Source: an uncultured Clostridia bacterium (GTDB lineage: Bacteria; Bacillota; Clostridia; Oscillospirales; Acutalibacteraceae). From it: a stretch of 6,654 nucleotides of DNA. Of this stretch, positions 6,425-6,654 are shown in pieces. Under the pieces are notes generated by a model, which had not been told where the DNA came from, searched no databases, and was given only the letters and a program-made list of their open reading frames with translations. The stretch spans positions 1-6,654 of the forward strand of contig CAMVYG010000124.1 in the NCBI GenBank assembly GCA_947171615.1, in the 5' to 3' direction. Position numbers and translations under genes: made by a program. The stretch's first letter is position 1, and every line of letters starts with the position of its first letter.

Positions 6425-6451
6425 ATACAATTTTTTATGGAGGTGCCGAAC

Positions 6452-6654
6452 ATGAACGGTACAGTCAAATGGTTCAACGCAGAAAAGGGCTATGGCTTCA
6501 TCTCTAACGATGAAGGCGGCGAGGATGTTTTTGTACATTTCTCCGCGATCCAGTGCGAAGGCTTCAAGACTCTGGAAGAGGGCCAGAAGGTTACTTTTGA
6601 GACCGAGCCCGATCCCAAGAACAGCGAGAAGCTGCGGGCTGTGAACTGTCTCTT
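6452..6654 (+). CDS. csp: Cold-shock protein (CspA family), 3' end cut off by window edge
   Basis: 67 codons are visible with no stop; family members are usually 65-70 residues, so nearly all of the protein is present. ATG (6452-6454) is preceded by GGAGGTG at 6 bases. The single cold-shock domain shows VKWFN (5-9, Trp7), RNP1 as KGYGFI (12-17) and RNP2 as VFVHF (26-30), the aromatic face that binds single-stranded RNA and DNA. The C-terminal part (EPDPKNSEKLRAVNC, 52-66) differs from the common 'GPKGPQAANV' ending and contains a second cysteine. These small cytoplasmic proteins melt RNA secondary structure and support translation and transcription at low temperature or in rapid growth; E. 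coli relatives also act as antiterminators. The 5' leader of about 181 bases from the perfect promoter contains a terminator-like hairpin and further stems, so regulation at the leader is likely. Confidence 0.96.
   Translation, partial: MNGTVKWFNAEKGYGFISNDEGGEDVFVHFSAIQCEGFKTLEEGQKVTFETEPDPKNSEKLRAVNCL

Noticed and set aside
6403..6431. A TACAAT box at 6426-6431 as a separate csp promoter
   Set aside because: The -35 position (TGGCAT) matches the consensus at only two of six bases, and the start would leave only about 14 bases of leader overlapping the ribosome binding site.

Overview
The window looks like chromosomal DNA from a low-to-mid GC Firmicute, most likely a gut Clostridia of the Oscillospiraceae/Ruminococcaceae type. 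This rests on strong AGGAGG-type ribosome binding sites, sigma-A-like promoters, a MoxR/DUF58/transglutaminase cluster of the clostridial kind, and a cold-shock protein. It is an inference from style and family resemblance, not a database match.

Layout: (1) Bases 1-270, minus strand: the first 90 codons of an AT-rich GNAT acetyltransferase that runs off the left edge. (2) Bases 347-5251, minus strand: a three-gene operon transcribed right to left, MoxR AAA+ ATPase, then a DUF58 membrane protein 4 bases later, then a large membrane transglutaminase (TgpA-like) after a 101-base gap. A plausible promoter lies just upstream (5318-5346), with a small hairpin at the predicted transcript start. (3) Bases 5252-5515: a divergent intergenic region with outward-facing promoters. 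(4) Bases 5516-6115, plus strand: a GTG-started six-helix membrane protein of unknown function. (5) Bases 6116-6451: no convincing gene, but dense regulatory structure. It holds an 18-base palindrome, a perfect-consensus promoter (TTGACA, 17 bases, TATAAT), a roughly 20-bp hairpin with a run of seven T that looks like an intrinsic terminator, and three more hairpins. (6) Base 6452 to the right edge: a cold-shock protein gene, 67 codons visible and no stop reached.

How the genes work together: MoxR ATPases are usually encoded beside DUF58/VWA-like partners and are thought to act as chaperones or remodelers. Here the client is plausibly the envelope pair of DUF58 protein and membrane transglutaminase, whose Cys-His domain is predicted to face the outside. 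The physiological substrate is not known. The most notable feature is the csp leader: the best promoter in the window is followed by a terminator-like hairpin before the csp start codon. This implies either a short (about 84 nt) RNA or attenuation of csp, possibly relieved by the cold-shock protein itself.
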